From CAZWDL01 sp964632995 (GTDB lineage Bacteria; Bacteroidota; Bacteroidia; Chitinophagales; Saprospiraceae): 47,246 nucleotides of DNA. Positions within the stretch are counted from its first letter, which is position 1; each line of letters begins with the position of its first letter. The notes under the pieces were generated by a model. The model did not search any database. It was given only the letters and a program-made list of their open reading frames with translations, and was not told where the DNA came from. Shown here piece after piece: positions 1 to 10,395 of this stretch. The translations under genes and the position numbers were made by a program. Where the stretch lies: contig CAZWDL010000050.1 in the NCBI GenBank assembly GCA_964632995.1, positions 1-47,246 of the forward strand, written 5' to 3'.

Positions 1-213
1 AGCTAAAAAAAGCTGAAGCATGACGGAAAAAGAGGCATAAGAAAACTGAAGAATTTAGTTCCCGGCGCACTAGGTTAGTGTAATTCAGACACAATTCAGT
101 ATATTATCGCCAGTTTTCGAGAAAGGAAATCAGGGGTTCCTTTCCAATCCTCTGTCAGTTTCCCTCGCTTCGAGAAAATCAAACCAAAAACCATAAAACT
201 TCGACTAATAACT

Positions 214-1827
214 ATGACCAAGAAAAAACTACCGCGCGTCGCTTATTTCTGTATGGAATATGGCCTCGACAACCGATTCAAGGCCTACGCTGGCGGCCTG
301 GGTATTCTGGCGGGCGATTATATGAAAGGCGCTAAAGACTACAACTACCCCATTATAGGCATCGGCATCAAATGGAAACAAGGTTATACCGATCAGCTGA
401 TCGACGAGGACGGGGAACCCTACGACACCTACCACAACTACCATTACGACGACATCATGGAAGATACCGGCATGACCGTATCCATAGAGATACGCCGCCG
501 GACCGTGGTCTGCAAAGTGTGGAAGCTCGAACAATTCGGTAATGCTCCGCTGTACCTGCTCGACACCGACGTAGCTGGCAACACCGACTCCTGGATTACC
601 GGCCAGCTCTACGGATGGTTCGGGGAAGAACGCATCGCCCAGGAAATGGTGCTGGGCGTAGGCGGTGTCCGCTTACTACGTAACCTGGGTATGGAGGTAG
701 ACCTGTACCACTTCAATGAGGGGCATGCCCTCTTTGCCGGCTTCGAACTGATGCGCGAAAAAATGGAAGATGGCGCTACTTTTGAAGAAGCCTGGGAAAA
801 GAGCCGGCAGCAGATCGTCTTTACCACGCATACACCCGTTATCCAGGGCAACGAATCCCACCCCCTTGAGCGCCTCATCTACATGGGCGCCGACATGGGC
901 ATGAGCCGCTCCGAACTGCGCACCCTCGGCGGCGATCCCTTTAACATGACCGTAGCCGCCCTGCGCTTATCGCGCAAATCCAATGCGGTCGCCCAGCTTC
1001 ACGGCAAAACCGCCAACCAAATGTGGAAACACATCCAGGACCGGTCTAAGATCATCCCCATCACCAACGCCATCCATCGCCCTACCTGGGTAGACCAGGC
1101 CATGCTCGACGCCGCCAAGCGTGGAGAAGATCTCTGGGAGCCGCATATGAAGAACAAGCGGAATTTCATCGACTTTGTGGAAAAACGCACCGGTATCCGC
1201 CTGGCCGAAGACCGCCTGCTCATAGGTTTTGCCCGCCGCGCCGTACCCTACAAACGCAGCGATCTCATTTTTACAGATCCGGAGGTCATCGACCCACTGC
1301 TCAAAGAACGCAAAATACAGCTCGTCTTTTCCGGCCGCGCCCATCCGCTGGACGATAACGGTAAGGCCATCGTGGCCAACCTCGTCGATATGATGGAGAA
1401 ATATCCGCAGTCCGTCGTCTTCCTCGAAAATTATGATATGGAAATCGGCCGCCACATCACCCGTGGTTGCGATGTATGGCTCAACAACCCGCGCCGACCC
1501 AAGGAAGCCTCCGGCACCTCAGGGATGAAATCCGCCATGAACGGCGTGCTCAACCTCAGCATTCTCGACGGCTGGTGGCCGGAAGCCTGCCAGCACGGCG
1601 TCAATGGCTGGCAGTTCGGTGACGGCTTCGAAACCGATGATGTTGAAAAACAAGATGCGCATGACCTCGAAGCGCTCTATGACGTATTGCTCAATGAAGT
1701 CATCCCCACCTACTATCAGGACCGCCAGAAGTGGCTGGACATGATGAAAAACTCTATACAGAGCACCCGCGATTACTTCGGCGTGAAACGGATGCTGGAG
1801 GAGTACTATGAATTGCTCTATAATTAA
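214..1827 (+). CDS. glgP: Alpha-glucan (glycogen/starch) phosphorylase, short form
   Basis: This 537-residue GT35-family phosphorylase would release glucose-1-phosphate from storage alpha-glucans in the cytoplasm. The N-terminus carries YFCMEYGL and GGLGILAGDY, typical of the family's glucan/phosphate domain. The C-terminal half has KEASGTSGMKSAMNG, where K439 is the expected pyridoxal-phosphate lysine. It is shorter than the 800-residue enzymes of E. coli or animals and matches the compact alpha-glucan phosphorylases seen in Bacteroidota and some thermophiles. The gene stands alone. No glycogen synthase or branching enzyme is next to it, and the 213 bases upstream hold no gene I can support. 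Family assignment is firm; the exact glucan substrate is not visible. Confidence 0.93.
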   Translation: MTKKKLPRVAYFCMEYGLDNRFKAYAGGLGILAGDYMKGAKDYNYPIIGIGIKWKQGYTDQLIDEDGEPYDTYHNYHYDDIMEDTGMTVSIEIRRRTVVCKVWKLEQFGNAPLYLLDTDVAGNTDSWITGQLYGWFGEERIAQEMVLGVGGVRLLRNLGMEVDLYHFNEGHALFAGFELMREKMEDGATFEEAWEKSRQQIVFTTHTPVIQGNESHPLERLIYMGADMGMSRSELRTLGGDPFNMTVAALRLSRKSNAVAQLHGKTANQMWKHIQDRSKIIPITNAIHRPTWVDQAMLDAAKRGEDLWEPHMKNKRNFIDFVEKRTGIRLAEDRLLIGFARRAVPYKRSDLIFTDPEVIDPLLKERKIQLVFSGRAHPLDDNGKAIVANLVDMMEKYPQSVVFLENYDMEIGRHITRGCDVWLNNPRRPKEASGTSGMKSAMNGVLNLSILDGWWPEACQHGVNGWQFGDGFETDDVEKQDAHDLEALYDVLLNEVIPTYYQDRQKWLDMMKNSIQSTRDYFGVKRMLEEYYELLYN

Positions 1828-1874
1828 ACGGAAGTGGCAAGGTTGGCGAGGCCTCCGGCCACCTCCCCCCACAC

Positions 1875-2966
1875 TCAGGGAACAGGAAGGAACAGGTGGA
1901 TTTCCACCCTTCGGTTCTCCTTCCGCCCCTCGCGGGAGCCGTTGGAAGTCATGGGGTAACGCTCGCCAAAGCCGCGGGCGTAAATCCGGTCTTTGGCAAT
2001 GCCACGACGGATCAGGTAGTCGGCCACCGCATCGGCGCGTTGCTGAGAGAGGTTCAGGTTGTTTTGTGCATTTCCTACATTATCCGTATGGCCGAAAATT
2101 TCCAGCGCCAGATCAGGGTGCTTTTTCATCAGGTTAGCCAGCCTTTCCAGGTCGGCCAGCGATTCGGATTGCAGGCTGCTTTTTCCAGTCTCATACAGCA
2201 GGCTCCGCAAGGGCATAATATCGCCGTCGAGCAGCTTTCGCGAAATAAGCGGATCGAACTCCAGCTTGTCTAGCGCAGGCAGGTAATCCAGCTTCTTAAA
2301 ACAGATTTCGTGGCGATTGTTGTACTTCCCTGTTGCTGAAGTTACCCCCCAGTAGACTTTAGTGTCCCCACGAAATACTTGAGCGATGATATCGTATTTG
2401 GCCGCCAAGACGCGCTGACCGTCCAATTCCATGGTAAAAAGCTGCTGCTCCGGTTGCCATCGCACCCGGACGCGATGCTGCTGGCAGTCCTCCACATTAG
2501 GTATATCTATCGGGCCGGCCAGGTTGTAATAATGACTTACCTGGCCGTTAGCGAGCAGCGCAACGTGATCGCCCGGCGGATCCCCGAGATGTTCGTTTTC
2601 CCAGGTGTCGATCTCTACCCCCAGAGAAGGCACCAAACCGGCAAAACCCATACCTTCTCCGCGGTAGCCGGCCCGCATGCGTTGCGTAGTAAAAACGAAT
2701 ACCATGCCGTCGGCCCCTGAAACGTCCTGACAGCCCAGCATTAAATCGAGCTCCATCTCGAAGGGCGCCGCCAGGTCAATTGGGGTCTTGTGCCAAACAG
2801 CTCCCGCCGACCAGTTCAGCGCCTCGGTCAGCCGGTAACAGTTGCCGCCGGTATTTCTGGTATCTCCGCTCAACACAAAATCCTGCATAGACGGCTTCTG
2901 CGCCTGAAGCAGGGAACAAAACAATAAGAGCAAAGGGAAACTGAACAAACGGCGGAAAATTTTCAT
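1875..2966 (-). CDS. L-type lectin-like / OmpA fusion, secreted
   Basis: A signal peptide (hydrophobic stretch ending LLQAQ) is followed by a legume-lectin-like beta-sandwich, about residues 25-235, recognisable from DGMVFVF, the GMGFAG turn and GVEIDTWEN. Residues about 250-360 form an OmpA/MotB peptidoglycan-binding domain with the signature GHTDNVGNAQNNLNLSQQRA. The protein is therefore expected to be anchored to peptidoglycan or the outer membrane and to present a carbohydrate-binding domain. The gene lies 346 bases downstream of a sensor kinase on the same strand. Lectin activity is inferred from the fold only, and the ligand is unknown. Confidence 0.85.
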   Translation of the reverse strand: MKIFRRLFSFPLLLLFCSLLQAQKPSMQDFVLSGDTRNTGGNCYRLTEALNWSAGAVWHKTPIDLAAPFEMELDLMLGCQDVSGADGMVFVFTTQRMRAGYRGEGMGFAGLVPSLGVEIDTWENEHLGDPPGDHVALLANGQVSHYYNLAGPIDIPNVEDCQQHRVRVRWQPEQQLFTMELDGQRVLAAKYDIIAQVFRGDTKVYWGVTSATGKYNNRHEICFKKLDYLPALDKLEFDPLISRKLLDGDIMPLRSLLYETGKSSLQSESLADLERLANLMKKHPDLALEIFGHTDNVGNAQNNLNLSQQRADAVADYLIRRGIAKDRIYARGFGERYPMTSNGSREGRKENRRVEIHLFLPVP

Positions 2967-3312
2967 AGCTTCGGGACCTTTAGGTTATTTACTACTACTC
3001 CAACGGAGAGATATACCAAATGGTTTTGGGAAAAACCTGCCTGCCAAATCAAATTGGGCAGTCTGTCCTATATTTCGGTTTTTTCGCACTAATTTTCCAG
3101 TCCGGGAGAAGGAATGAGTAAGCAAAGGTATCTTCTGAAAACCCTGGCATGACAAGGAGACATTTCGTCCTAAGTAACCGCTATAAAAGTTGCTGTTTTC
3201 AGTTCGCCTTCCCTTTATCCAAGCAATTGTGATCGGGATGACGGTAGGTAGAGCATCATCCGGATGAAGCTTTTTGAAGATAGGAAATCATCGCTCAACG
3301 TCAATTCACCTG
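2967..3312. other. Intergenic region without a gene
   Basis: These 346 bases lie between the sensor kinase and the lectin-OmpA gene, both transcribed on the minus strand. They should hold the promoter and leader of the lectin-OmpA gene. I see no convincing TAnnTTTG promoter, no RNA gene and no open frame worth calling. Confidence 0.5.
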
Positions 3313-4506
3313 TCAACTCACTTCCGCCTCTACGGTCGCGGGCGCCAGCGCCGGTTGTTTCGGCAGTTGTATGGTAAAGGTCGTTCCCTTCCCCTCTTCA
3401 GTCCACTTGACGAAAATTTTTCCGGAGTGGTACTCCTCGATAATGCGCTTGGCCAGGGAGAGGCCCAGGCCCCATCCCCGTTTTTTGGTGGTATATCCGG
3501 GTTGGAAAACGGTCTTTTGTTTTCCGTTGGGGATGCCTTTGCCAGTATCGGAGAGGTCGATGTAAACGTAGTTGTTGTCCTCATACACCTCAGCGCTGAT
3601 GACGCCTTGCCCGCCCATAGCATCCAGGGCATTACGCATCAGGTTTTCGAGCACCCAGTTAAAAAGATGAGAGTTGATGTTGACGATCACCGGATGCTGA
3701 TCCGGGTTGGGAAACTCAAACTGCACCCGGCGGGAAGCGCGTCGCTGCATGTAGCTGCGCATCGATTCCAGCTCGCTGTACACATTTGCAGGTTGCAGCT
3801 CGGGAGCCGAACCGATTTTTGAGAAACGATCGGCAATCAGTTCCAGGCGCTTGACGTCTTTACCAAGCTCATCGATCACCTCCTGTACTTCGTTGTCCTC
3901 TTCCCGGATCATGCGCAGGTGTTCGATCCAGGCGATAATAGCAGAGATCGGCGTCCCCAACTGATGCGCTGTTTCCTTGGCCATCCCCACCCAAACGCGG
4001 TTCTGTTCCGCGCGGCGAGCGGAGCTGAAGCCTATATATCCAAAGCCGACAAAAGCGCCGATCAGGATGAGCTGCACGATGGGAAAATAACGCAACTGCT
4101 GCAAAATCCTGGATTCTTTGTAGTAAATGGATTGGGCGAAGTTCTCTATCGGATGAAACCCCTGCTCCTCCAGTTCAGCTATCTGCTTTTTGAGAAAGGC
4201 CTCGTCCTCATTCAACTCCTCACCGAAGTTCACAGCATATTCAATATTACCGCGATCGTTTACCACGATAACGGGTATGGTGTTATTTGACTGAATGGTA
4301 TTCAGCTGCAGAGTCAGGTCTTCGAAATTCTTGCTCTCATCATTGATCTGTTCCATGGCCAGCACCCAGTTCTGCGCCTTATAGCGCTCTCCTTCGGCCA
4401 GTTTTTTAGAAAGGTAGTTGGTATAAACCATAGAGATTAGCAGGATGACAACCCCGCCGATGCCCAGGTATAATTTCCAACGTGATTTACGACTGTAGAT
4501 GTCCAT
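3313..4506 (-). CDS. Membrane sensor histidine kinase, orphan
   Basis: This is a 397-residue two-transmembrane kinase. Helices lie at about residues 12-31 and 140-160 and bracket a periplasmic sensor segment of roughly 108 residues. The phosphoacceptor motif is ETAHQLGTPISAI with His181. The ATPase domain shows the N box NLMRNALDAM, the G1 box DTGKGIP and the G2 box GWGLGLSLAKRI. There is no obvious HAMP domain. No response regulator is adjacent, so its partner must be encoded elsewhere. The signal sensed cannot be read from the sequence. Confidence 0.92.
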   Translation of the reverse strand: MDIYSRKSRWKLYLGIGGVVILLISMVYTNYLSKKLAEGERYKAQNWVLAMEQINDESKNFEDLTLQLNTIQSNNTIPVIVVNDRGNIEYAVNFGEELNEDEAFLKKQIAELEEQGFHPIENFAQSIYYKESRILQQLRYFPIVQLILIGAFVGFGYIGFSSARRAEQNRVWVGMAKETAHQLGTPISAIIAWIEHLRMIREEDNEVQEVIDELGKDVKRLELIADRFSKIGSAPELQPANVYSELESMRSYMQRRASRRVQFEFPNPDQHPVIVNINSHLFNWVLENLMRNALDAMGGQGVISAEVYEDNNYVYIDLSDTGKGIPNGKQKTVFQPGYTTKKRGWGLGLSLAKRIIEEYHSGKIFVKWTEEGKGTTFTIQLPKQPALAPATVEAEVS

Positions 4507-4618
4507 AGTTAGTTCAAACTGTAGGTATTTCTCCTGGCAAGTGCAGGAATCCGGCTATTATAACGAAGATACGAGGCTTTTTACTTTATAGAAAGTGAAA
4601 AATTATATGGGCAGCTGT

Positions 4619-5650
4619 TTACTCCGTTTGTCGCAGGAAAACAGTGGTCCGCCGCATGGCATTAATTCGTATGTCGAGATAGAAAAGGTTGAGATCACCA
4701 ACATGGTAATTTGGCGACAGCCACAGAAAGCTCCACGGAAAGCGGGGCCGGCTGATCCAGAGCAGCCCTTCGTGTATGCGGGCATCAGTCACTTCCGGAC
4801 GTATTCGGTCAAATTTCCGGAGCACTGCTCCGTCATTCAGGGCCCGGGGGGCATAGGTATCCGTCGTCGTCCAGGTCAAAGGATTGGTAACTGCTATTTC
4901 GTTATCCGGATCGTAATCCTTAGGTGTTCGTCCTTCCCGCCAGGTTCGCCAGCTGCAAAAGCAACCGATCTCTTCCGGGCCGCCGCACACTTTGATAAAG
5001 CGAAAGTAGTTGCTTTCCACCGGGATACCTGCCAGATAGGCTACGACGAGCTGTGTCTGCAAGGGCTTGCCGTCAAAATAATCCCGAAGCAGGCGCTTGG
5101 CATGCGTCGTCCCCTGACTGTGCGAAGCGATAATAAGCGGACGCCCTTCGTTGTAGTGTTCCATATAATATTCAAAAGCCGACCGGACATCGCTGTAGGC
5201 CAGTTCAAAAGCCCTTGTCGCAGAAGCTTCACGGGATTCCGTGTAATAAGCATGGAGGTGGGCCTGACGGTAGCGCGGAGCAAAAACGCGGCCGGCGCCG
5301 TTGAATATACTTGCCTGGTAGAGCATGGCGCCTTCGTCGGTGCGTTCTTGTAAGGCGGGATCGTAGACCGGCCCGTTCCACCTGTCGTCGCCCTGTTTAC
5401 CCGTGTAAGTCGTTGGATGTAAATAAAATACGTCGACCGGCGCCGTATCCTGCCGGTCGGTCAACTGCTCCGGGGTCCGATCGGCATTGTCCTCGGTAAA
5501 GGGCAAAGCCGCCCAGGCCTCCGGTAAAGTGTAATTCGGCGGCGTCGGCGCCTGCTGTACATCATACTGCCCCGCAGGACGAACGGAACAGGCCGTCAGT
5601 CCGGCCAGTAAAAACAGTAATAGCATGCATAAGGAGGGTGGTTCATTCAT
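4619..5650 (-). CDS. DUF3089 alpha/beta-hydrolase-like lipoprotein
   Basis: The start is placed at 5650, giving 343 residues, because MNEPPSLCMLLLFLLAGLTAC is a good lipoprotein signal with Cys at the lipobox. The open frame continues upstream to 5803 but that extension is charged and has no signal character. The core contains DVFYLHPTTYTGKQGDD and ASHSQGTTHA, the nucleophile-elbow-like motif of the DUF3089 family, which is related to alpha/beta hydrolases. It is probably an outer-membrane or periplasmic lipoprotein. The substrate is unknown. It is transcribed divergently from the NTF2-like gene at 5921. Confidence 0.85.
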   Translation of the reverse strand: MNEPPSLCMLLLFLLAGLTACSVRPAGQYDVQQAPTPPNYTLPEAWAALPFTEDNADRTPEQLTDRQDTAPVDVFYLHPTTYTGKQGDDRWNGPVYDPALQERTDEGAMLYQASIFNGAGRVFAPRYRQAHLHAYYTESREASATRAFELAYSDVRSAFEYYMEHYNEGRPLIIASHSQGTTHAKRLLRDYFDGKPLQTQLVVAYLAGIPVESNYFRFIKVCGGPEEIGCFCSWRTWREGRTPKDYDPDNEIAVTNPLTWTTTDTYAPRALNDGAVLRKFDRIRPEVTDARIHEGLLWISRPRFPWSFLWLSPNYHVGDLNLFYLDIRINAMRRTTVFLRQTE

Positions 5651-5767
5651 AGACAGTGCAGGTGTTTTCCGACGGTAAGATACAATTTGCAGCAAGAAGT
5701 AGGAAAAATGAAAGAAGAAGGAAATCCCGCTCGCAATTCGCCGGCGCATTTCCTCGTTTAACCTTCC

Positions 5768-5775
5768 TATATTTG
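5768..5775 (+). promoter_or_regulatory. Possible Bacteroidota -7 element (TATATTTG)
   Basis: TATATTTG fits the TAnnTTTG consensus of Bacteroidota housekeeping promoters and lies in the divergent region 146 bases before the NTF2-like gene. No TTG is seen at the expected -33 spacing, so this is only a candidate. Confidence 0.3.
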
Positions 5776-5920
5776 ACGAAAGTTCACCTTCCGTGAGAAT
5801 CACTGGCTGCCCATCCGGAAAAAAACTTCGATATGACTGCGCAGCTCAAAATCCAGGAACTTTTACCCACCCGAACCAAGGAAGGGCGGGTAAGCACTCA
5901 AGAATCTTAACACCAAACAC

Positions 5921-6790
5921 ATGAAAAAACTACTTTTCCTCTCTATGATGCTTTCGACTACCCTGCTCTCCGCCCAGGATAATGACGAGCGCCAAGCCGT
6001 ACTCGAAGTCATCAAAGCCGTATTCGATGGTATGCGTGCCGGCGATAGCGCCGCCATGCGTCCACTTTTTCATCCCGACATTCGCCTGCAAACCTCCTTT
6101 ATTGATAAAGAAGGACAGCCGCGAATGACTGAAGGCAGCCTGGAAAGCTGGCTCGAAGGAGTCGCCCAACCGAAAGCCGAAGGGGAAACCTGGGATGAAA
6201 AAATCTGGAACTACGATATCCAGGTCGATCAAAACCTGGCCACCGCCTGGACAGAATACACCTTCTATCGCGGTCAGGAACTCAGCCACTGCGGCGTCAA
6301 TGCTTTCCAATTGTTTAAAGGAAACGAGGGCTGGCAGATTTTCCAGATCATCGATACCCGGCGGACGGAAAGCTGTCGCACCCCCGACGATGATCCCAGC
6401 GCCGAACTGGCCGATGTAATCGACAACTGGCACATCGCCGCCACGATGGCCGATGCAGAAACCTTCTTCGGCAGCATGACCCCCGACGCCGTCTACATCG
6501 GCACCGACGCCACCGAACGCTGGCAGCGGGAGGAAATGCGCGCCTGGGCCAAGGAATACTTCGAAGGAGAATCCGCCTGGGCCTTCAAACCCTATGACCG
6601 CCACATCGTCATTGCCGAAGACGGCCGCAGCGCCTGGTGGGATGAAAAACTCGATACCTGGATGGGCATCTGCCGGGGTTCCGGTATACTCACCAAAACC
6701 TCGCAGGGCTGGAAGATCAGCCACTACCACCTCTCCGTCACCGTCCCGAATGAGAAAATTGAAGGCTTCATCGAGTTTTCAAAACAGTAA
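5921..6790 (+). CDS. Secreted protein with two NTF2-like (SnoaL/DUF4440) domains
   Basis: The 289-residue product has a signal peptide (MKKLLFLSMMLSTTLLSAQ) and two successive cone-shaped NTF2-like modules, about residues 22-145 and 160-285. The first has FDGMRAGDSAAMRPLFHPD; the second has MADAETFFGSMTPDAVYIG and a closing WKISHYHLS strand. Such domains often bind small ligands or act as accessory subunits, but no catalytic residues can be assigned. The two repeats differ in sequence, indicating an old duplication. It lies upstream of and in the same direction as the ThuA fusion gene. Function is unknown. Confidence 0.82.
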   Translation: MKKLLFLSMMLSTTLLSAQDNDERQAVLEVIKAVFDGMRAGDSAAMRPLFHPDIRLQTSFIDKEGQPRMTEGSLESWLEGVAQPKAEGETWDEKIWNYDIQVDQNLATAWTEYTFYRGQELSHCGVNAFQLFKGNEGWQIFQIIDTRRTESCRTPDDDPSAELADVIDNWHIAATMADAETFFGSMTPDAVYIGTDATERWQREEMRAWAKEYFEGESAWAFKPYDRHIVIAEDGRSAWWDEKLDTWMGICRGSGILTKTSQGWKISHYHLSVTVPNEKIEGFIEFSKQ

Positions 6791-6925
6791 CCCTTCCAGG
6801 TTGAATGGTTTATTGGCACATTAAACCTATCAACTTCCCCGGTATTACCCCAAAACAACCTAATCAAACACATTTTTGTTATTTTCGCGAATACGATTTC
6901 TTCAATACTGAGAGAAGCAACAAAA

Positions 6926-9900
6926 ATGAAAAATAGCACCTCCTGGCTGATGGGGTTACTCCTGGTAACCTCGATAACGACGATCTTTTCCTGTGATAAA
7001 GCCGACTCCCGTGAAGAACGGGTACTGGTATTTTCAAAAACGGAAGGCTTCCGGCATGAATCCATCGAAGCCGGGGTAGAAGCCATTCAAAAGCTCGGCA
7101 GGGAGAATGGATTCACCGTGGTCCACACGGAAGATGCCGAACTGATCCATGAAGAGGTCCTTAAAGATCTCTCCGCAGTCGTTTTCCTCAGCACCACCGG
7201 CGATATTCTCAACGCCGGGCAGCAGGCCGATTTCGAGCGCTTCGTACAGGCGGGCGGCGGCTTTGTAGGCATTCATGCCGCTGCCGACACCGAATACGAC
7301 TGGAAATGGTACGGAGATCTGGTAGGAGGCTATTTCCACAGTCATCCTGAACAGCAGGAAGCTGATATCCTGGTAGTCGACCCCGATCACCGCTCTACCG
7401 AAATGTTACCCAATCCCTGGACGCGTTTCGATGAGTGGTACAACTACAAAGAGGTCCGTGACGGGCTGAATGTTCTGCTCAAACTCGATGAGTCGAGCTA
7501 CGAGGGGGGCAATATGGGAGATGATCATCCCATCGCCTGGCACCATGACCACGATGGCGGCCGCGCCTGGTATACCGGTCTGGGGCATACCGTCGAATCC
7601 TTTTCCGAAGATCTTTTCCTGCAGCATATCCTGCAGGGTATTCAATACGCTATCGGCGATAATAAGGTCGACTACGCCCAGGCTTCTACCTACCGCCTGC
7701 CTGAATCGTCCCGGTTCAAAAAAACCGTACTTGCTTCCAACCTCGACGAACCCATGGAATTGGATGTGCTGCCCGACGGGCGTATACTCTTCGTCGAACG
7801 TAAAGGAAAAATTAAGCTGTACGACCCCGAAAAGGATCATCTGAGTATCGTTACTCATCTGCCCGTTCATACCGAATTCGAGGACGGTCTGCTCGGTATA
7901 GCCGTAGATCCAAAGTACGAGGAAAACCATTGGCTCTATCTCTTCTATTCCAGCCTTGCGGGACCCAAGCAACACGTCTCTCGGTTTATTTTTAAGGACG
8001 ATATCTTGCACCGGAGCAGTGAGCAGGTCCTGCTCGAAATCCCCGTCCAACGCGAAACCTGCTGCCACTCCGCCGGCTCGCTGGAGTTCGGCCCTGACGG
8101 GCTGCTGTACATCTCCACCGGTGATGACACCAACCCCTTCGCCAGTGACGGCTACGCCCCCATCGACGAACGCCCTGGCCGCAAACCCTGGGACGCACAA
8201 CGCTCCTCGGCCAATACCAACGACCTGCGCGGCAAAATCCTCCGCATCAAACCCGAAATCGACGGCGCCTACAGCATCCCGGAGGGCAACCTCTTTGAAT
8301 CGGGAAATGACAAAGCCCGCCCCGAAATTTACACCATGGGCCTGCGCAACCCCTTCCGCATGTCAATCGACAGCCGCCGCAACTGGCTCTTCTGGGGCGA
8401 CGTCGGACCCGATGCCGGTAAGGACAATCCCGAACGCGGCCCAAAAGGGCTCGACGGCATCAACATGGCCCAAAAATCCGGCTTCTGGGGCTGGCCCTAC
8501 AGCCGGGGCAACAACCAGGTCTATCACGATTACAATTTCAGCACCGGACAGCCCGGCGCCCAGTTCAATGCGGCCAAGCCCATCAACGATTCCCCTAATA
8601 ATACCGGACTGCGTGAACTGCCGCCCGCCCAGTCTTCCCTCATCTGGTACTCCTACGATGAGTCCGAAGAATTCCCCTGGGTAGGCACCGGCGGGAAAAA
8701 CCCTATGGCCGGCCCGGTCTACTACGTCGACGAGTATCCGGCCGCTACCCGGCTGCCCGATTACTTCGACGGCAAGCTGATCATCTACGAATGGATGCGC
8801 CACTGGTTCTACACTGTAAAGCTCGATTCGACCGGCAACTTTATCAAAGCTGATCCATTGATGGAAAATATCGAGTTCTCCCGTCCAATGGATGTGATCG
8901 TTGGCAACGACGGACGCCTCTATCTCCTCGAATACGGTCAGCTTTGGTTCAGCCGAAACCTCGACGCCCGTCTCTCGCGCATTGACTACATCCGCGGCAA
9001 CCGCAGCCCCCAGGCCCGCATCACGGCCGATCGCTGGGTCGGCGGCGCTCCCTTAACCCTGCAACTATCCGCTTCGGCAAGTAGCGACCCCGATGGCGAC
9101 AAACTGCAGTACGAGTGGTGGATAGGCCAGGAAAAACTGGAGGAAACCAGTGCCGATATCTCTCCCACCATCAAATACCCCGGCACGTACACCGTCAAAC
9201 TCAAAGTACGCGACAAAGAAGGAGATTGGGACATCACCACCGCGGAAGTGCAGGCTGGTAACGAGCCCCCGCAAATCGCCTGGCAGATCGAAGGCAACCG
9301 TAGCTTTTACTGGGACAAGCGCAGCATCCCCTACCAGGTATCGGTCAGGGACCGCGAAGACGGCAGCAGCAGTGATTCCGGATTCGACGATAGCCGGGTA
9401 AGTGTTTCCTTTGACTACCTGCCGCAAGGCGCCGATGTCACGGAAATTGCCCAGGGCCACCTCGCCGGTATGGCAGCTTCCCAACTGGCCCGCGGCGCCA
9501 AGCTTATCGAAGAATCCGACTGTCAGAATTGCCACGCCAAAGACACTAAGGTGAACGGCCCCAGCTACCAGGAAATCGCCGCTCGCTACCGCAACAATGT
9601 TAATGCCGAAACTACCCTGGCAACCAAAGTCATCAACGGCGGCTCCGGCGTGTGGGGCGAAACCGCCATGTCGGCTCACCCCCAACTGTCGGAAGAGCAG
9701 GCCCGCGAAATGGTCAGGTATATCCTCACCCTGGGCGATGCCCCTGCCGTAGAGAAAAGAACGCACAACCTGAAGGGCGCCTTCGTAACCAAGGAACATT
9801 TACAAAGGAAAGAGAAAGGTGTTTACGTCCTCATGGCCACCTATACCGACCTTGGTAACGGCCAGATCAGCCCGATAACCGCCCGGGAGGAAATCGTCCT

Positions 9901-10318
9901 CCGGCATGTCAGAATGGAGGCGGAAAATGCCCCCCTGAAAAGTCCCAGCCTCCAATCGATAAATTACGAAGACATGGAACTCTTTGTGGGCTTCGAGCAC
10001 AATGACTTCTTCGGTTTCGAAAATATCGACCTGACCAATATCAAAGGCGTACGCCTGCAAGTAGGGTCGCAGAAACCGCTCAGCGGAGGCGCCTTCGCCG
10101 TCTATCGCGAATCCATGGATGGCGAACTGCTCGGCCAGGCGGCGCTGCCCGTAGCAGGAAAACCCGGCTTCCACTCCCTGGAGATTCCGCTGTCGCCCGC
10201 CGACGGCCCGCAAAACCTGCTCTTTGTTTACCAGAACGAAGACGCTACTCAACAGAACTTCGCTCTCGACTGGGTCGAATTCATCCCGGAAGGACAGGAG
10301 GTTATTACGAGTAGGTGA
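6926..10318 (+). CDS. ThuA / sugar dehydrogenase / PKD / cytochrome c fusion lipoprotein
   Basis: This 1130-residue multidomain protein starts with a lipoprotein signal (IFSC). Residues about 33-240 are a ThuA-like glutamine-amidotransferase-fold domain (FSKTEGFRHESIEAG, GGGFVGIHAAADTEY). Residues about 265-695 are a PQQ-type glucose/sorbosone dehydrogenase beta-propeller (ERKGKIKLYDP, CCHSAGSLEFGPDG, RNPFRMSIDS). A PKD domain follows near residue 720 (SSDPDGD), then a c-type cytochrome with CQNCH at about residue 866, then a C-terminal CBM6-like beta-sandwich. It probably oxidises a sugar or aldose at the cell surface and passes electrons to its own haem. The substrate is unknown. It opens the DUF1080 / Gfo-Idh cluster. 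Confidence 0.92.
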   Translation: MKNSTSWLMGLLLVTSITTIFSCDKADSREERVLVFSKTEGFRHESIEAGVEAIQKLGRENGFTVVHTEDAELIHEEVLKDLSAVVFLSTTGDILNAGQQADFERFVQAGGGFVGIHAAADTEYDWKWYGDLVGGYFHSHPEQQEADILVVDPDHRSTEMLPNPWTRFDEWYNYKEVRDGLNVLLKLDESSYEGGNMGDDHPIAWHHDHDGGRAWYTGLGHTVESFSEDLFLQHILQGIQYAIGDNKVDYAQASTYRLPESSRFKKTVLASNLDEPMELDVLPDGRILFVERKGKIKLYDPEKDHLSIVTHLPVHTEFEDGLLGIAVDPKYEENHWLYLFYSSLAGPKQHVSRFIFKDDILHRSSEQVLLEIPVQRETCCHSAGSLEFGPDGLLYISTGDDTNPFASDGYAPIDERPGRKPWDAQRSSANTNDLRGKILRIKPEIDGAYSIPEGNLFESGNDKARPEIYTMGLRNPFRMSIDSRRNWLFWGDVGPDAGKDNPERGPKGLDGINMAQKSGFWGWPYSRGNNQVYHDYNFSTGQPGAQFNAAKPINDSPNNTGLRELPPAQSSLIWYSYDESEEFPWVGTGGKNPMAGPVYYVDEYPAATRLPDYFDGKLIIYEWMRHWFYTVKLDSTGNFIKADPLMENIEFSRPMDVIVGNDGRLYLLEYGQLWFSRNLDARLSRIDYIRGNRSPQARITADRWVGGAPLTLQLSASASSDPDGDKLQYEWWIGQEKLEETSADISPTIKYPGTYTVKLKVRDKEGDWDITTAEVQAGNEPPQIAWQIEGNRSFYWDKRSIPYQVSVRDREDGSSSDSGFDDSRVSVSFDYLPQGADVTEIAQGHLAGMAASQLARGAKLIEESDCQNCHAKDTKVNGPSYQEIAARYRNNVNAETTLATKVINGGSGVWGETAMSAHPQLSEEQAREMVRYILTLGDAPAVEKRTHNLKGAFVTKEHLQRKEKGVYVLMATYTDLGNGQISPITAREEIVLRHVRMEAENAPLKSPSLQSINYEDMELFVGFEHNDFFGFENIDLTNIKGVRLQVGSQKPLSGGAFAVYRESMDGELLGQAALPVAGKPGFHSLEIPLSPADGPQNLLFVYQNEDATQQNFALDWVEFIPEGQEVITSR

Positions 10319-10395
10319 CGGAGGGTAGAGGTATTGATCCTCCCAATCCTTTTTCATCACCTATCACCAAATCATCAAACCATCAATCGTCACCT

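Noticed and set aside
4564..4571. Minus-strand TATCTTCG as promoter for the sensor kinase
   Set aside because: It deviates from TAnnTTTG and no TTG is found at -33, so it is too weak to list.
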